Shown piece by piece: positions 63,518-64,000 of a stretch of 64,000 bases of DNA. Each line of letters opens with the position of its first letter. Position 1 is the stretch's first letter. The stretch is from Oryzisolibacter sp. LB2S. GTDB lineage: Bacteria; Pseudomonadota; Gammaproteobacteria; Burkholderiales; Burkholderiaceae_C. Made by a program: the position numbers and the translations under genes. Location: positions 2,384,494 to 2,448,493 of the forward strand of contig NZ_CP160388.1 of NCBI RefSeq assembly GCF_040732315.1. The letters run 5' to 3'. The notes beneath the pieces were generated by a model. It saw only the letters and a list, made by a program, of their open reading frames with translations, was not told the DNA's origin and did no database searches.

Positions 63518-64000
63518 ATGAACACCACGAGCTTGTCCACCCCGCCCACCGACTACGAACTGCGCCTGCACGGGCAGGCCTCCCAGGTCGACGCCGCCGC
63601 CTGGGACGCGCTGCTGGCGCTGCAGCCCCGGCCCACGCCCTTCATGCGCCATGCCTATCTGGCGGCGCTGGAGGCCAGTGGCAGCGCCACGGCGCGCACC
63701 GGCTGGGCGCCGCGCTTTTTCACACTCTGGCGCGCAGGCACGCTGCACGCGGCCTGCGCGCTCTACGTGAAGTCGCATTCCTGGGGCGAATATGTCTTCG
63801 ACTGGACCTGGGCCGAGGCGCACGAACGCCACGGCCTGCCCTACTACCCCAAGGCCGTGGTCGCCGTACCCTTCACGCCCGTGCCCGGCACGCGCCTGCT
63901 GGCGCGCAGCGATGAGGCGCGCACCGCGCTCATGCGCGCGCTCCTGGCCTGGGCGGGCGAGTCGAGACTCTCGTCCCTGCACCTGCTGTTTGCGGCCGAG
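63518..64000 (+). CDS. GNAT/FemAB-like N-acyltransferase, N-terminal part
   Basis: The gene starts at ATG 63518 and runs off the window after 161 codons without a stop. DALLALQPRPTPFMRHAYLAALEASG and WGEYVFDWTWAEAHERHGLPYYPKAVVAVPFTPVPG (seen in parts) fit the peptidoglycan-biosynthesis-like GNAT family once called DUF482. Such proteins have a FemAB-like fold, and the substrate is unknown. It is divergent from nadE, 91 bases apart. Confidence 0.8.
   Translation, partial: MNTTSLSTPPTDYELRLHGQASQVDAAAWDALLALQPRPTPFMRHAYLAALEASGSATARTGWAPRFFTLWRAGTLHAACALYVKSHSWGEYVFDWTWAEAHERHGLPYYPKAVVAVPFTPVPGTRLLARSDEARTALMRALLAWAGESRLSSLHLLFAAE

Overview
The window is high-GC chromosomal DNA of a betaproteobacterium, most likely a member of the Comamonadaceae (Acidovorax/Alicycliphilus/Diaphorobacter type). 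This rests on strong G/C third-position bias, gene neighbourhoods typical of that family (sulfur-assimilation genes with DUF934, an ECF sigma factor with DUF3619 and DUF3106 genes, nadE-glnK), and a dispersed roughly 50-nt palindromic repeat that occurs at least 11 times here. It looks like ordinary core chromosome: I see no phage, integrase, IS element, CRISPR array, rRNA or tRNA gene.

Layout. 0-3.4 kb: end of a DsrE-family gene, a decayed sulfate-binding-protein (sbp) remnant, the iron-trafficking protein YggX, a TRIC-type channel and the tRNA-modifying enzyme MnmC. 3.5-11.1 kb: assimilatory sulfate reduction (TauE-type exporter, sulfite reductase, DUF934, CysH, CysD, CysN), then ferredoxin FdxA and a ferredoxin-NADP reductase. 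11.1-23.7 kb: a phosphate and polyphosphate island (ppk1, sixA, ppx, ppk2, pstSCAB, phoU, phoB, phoR) with three matching Pho boxes. 23.8-28.1 kb: thiamine genes thiD and, behind a TPP riboswitch, thiO-thiS-thiG-thiE. 28.1-33.8 kb: a FimV-like protein, a 3-hydroxyacyl-CoA dehydrogenase, a Crp/Fnr regulator and an acyl-CoA-type phosphotransferase. 33.9-40.5 kb: proline use (trifunctional PutA, PutP) and an IclR regulator. 40.6-45.3 kb: a D-Ala-D-Ala endopeptidase and two tandem 2-isopropylmalate synthases behind a leucine attenuator (an 18-residue Leu-rich leader peptide plus a terminator). 45.3-53.0 kb: a LysR regulator divergent from an aromatic-catabolism-like operon (MBL hydrolase, FAD monooxygenase, DUF2783, VOC protein, MFS transporter, fumarylacetoacetate hydrolase, maleylacetoacetate isomerase). 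53.1-57.6 kb: pssA and ilvBNC, with ilvB frameshifted as read. 57.8-64 kb: ECF sigma/DUF3619/DUF3106/RDD module, DgkA, LOG-family protein, GlnK-type PII, NadE and the start of a GNAT/FemAB-like gene.

How the genes work together. Sulfate activation and reduction lie next to a ferredoxin/FNR pair that could supply electrons, since no cysJ flavoprotein is visible. Phosphate sensing and uptake (Pst/PhoU/PhoBR) lie with polyphosphate synthesis and breakdown, and Pho boxes precede ppk1, ppk2 and pstS with the same spacing. Leucine and isoleucine/valine genes sit on either side of the catabolic operon.

The observations most worth following are the dispersed repeat (some copies supply a ribosome binding site or a stop codon, others lie inside genes), the leuL attenuator, the Pho-box set, the ring-degradation operon without a recognisable cupin-type ring-cleavage dioxygenase, the ilvB frameshift and the sbp remnant. 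All coordinates and motifs were read by eye; no similarity search or folding program was run.
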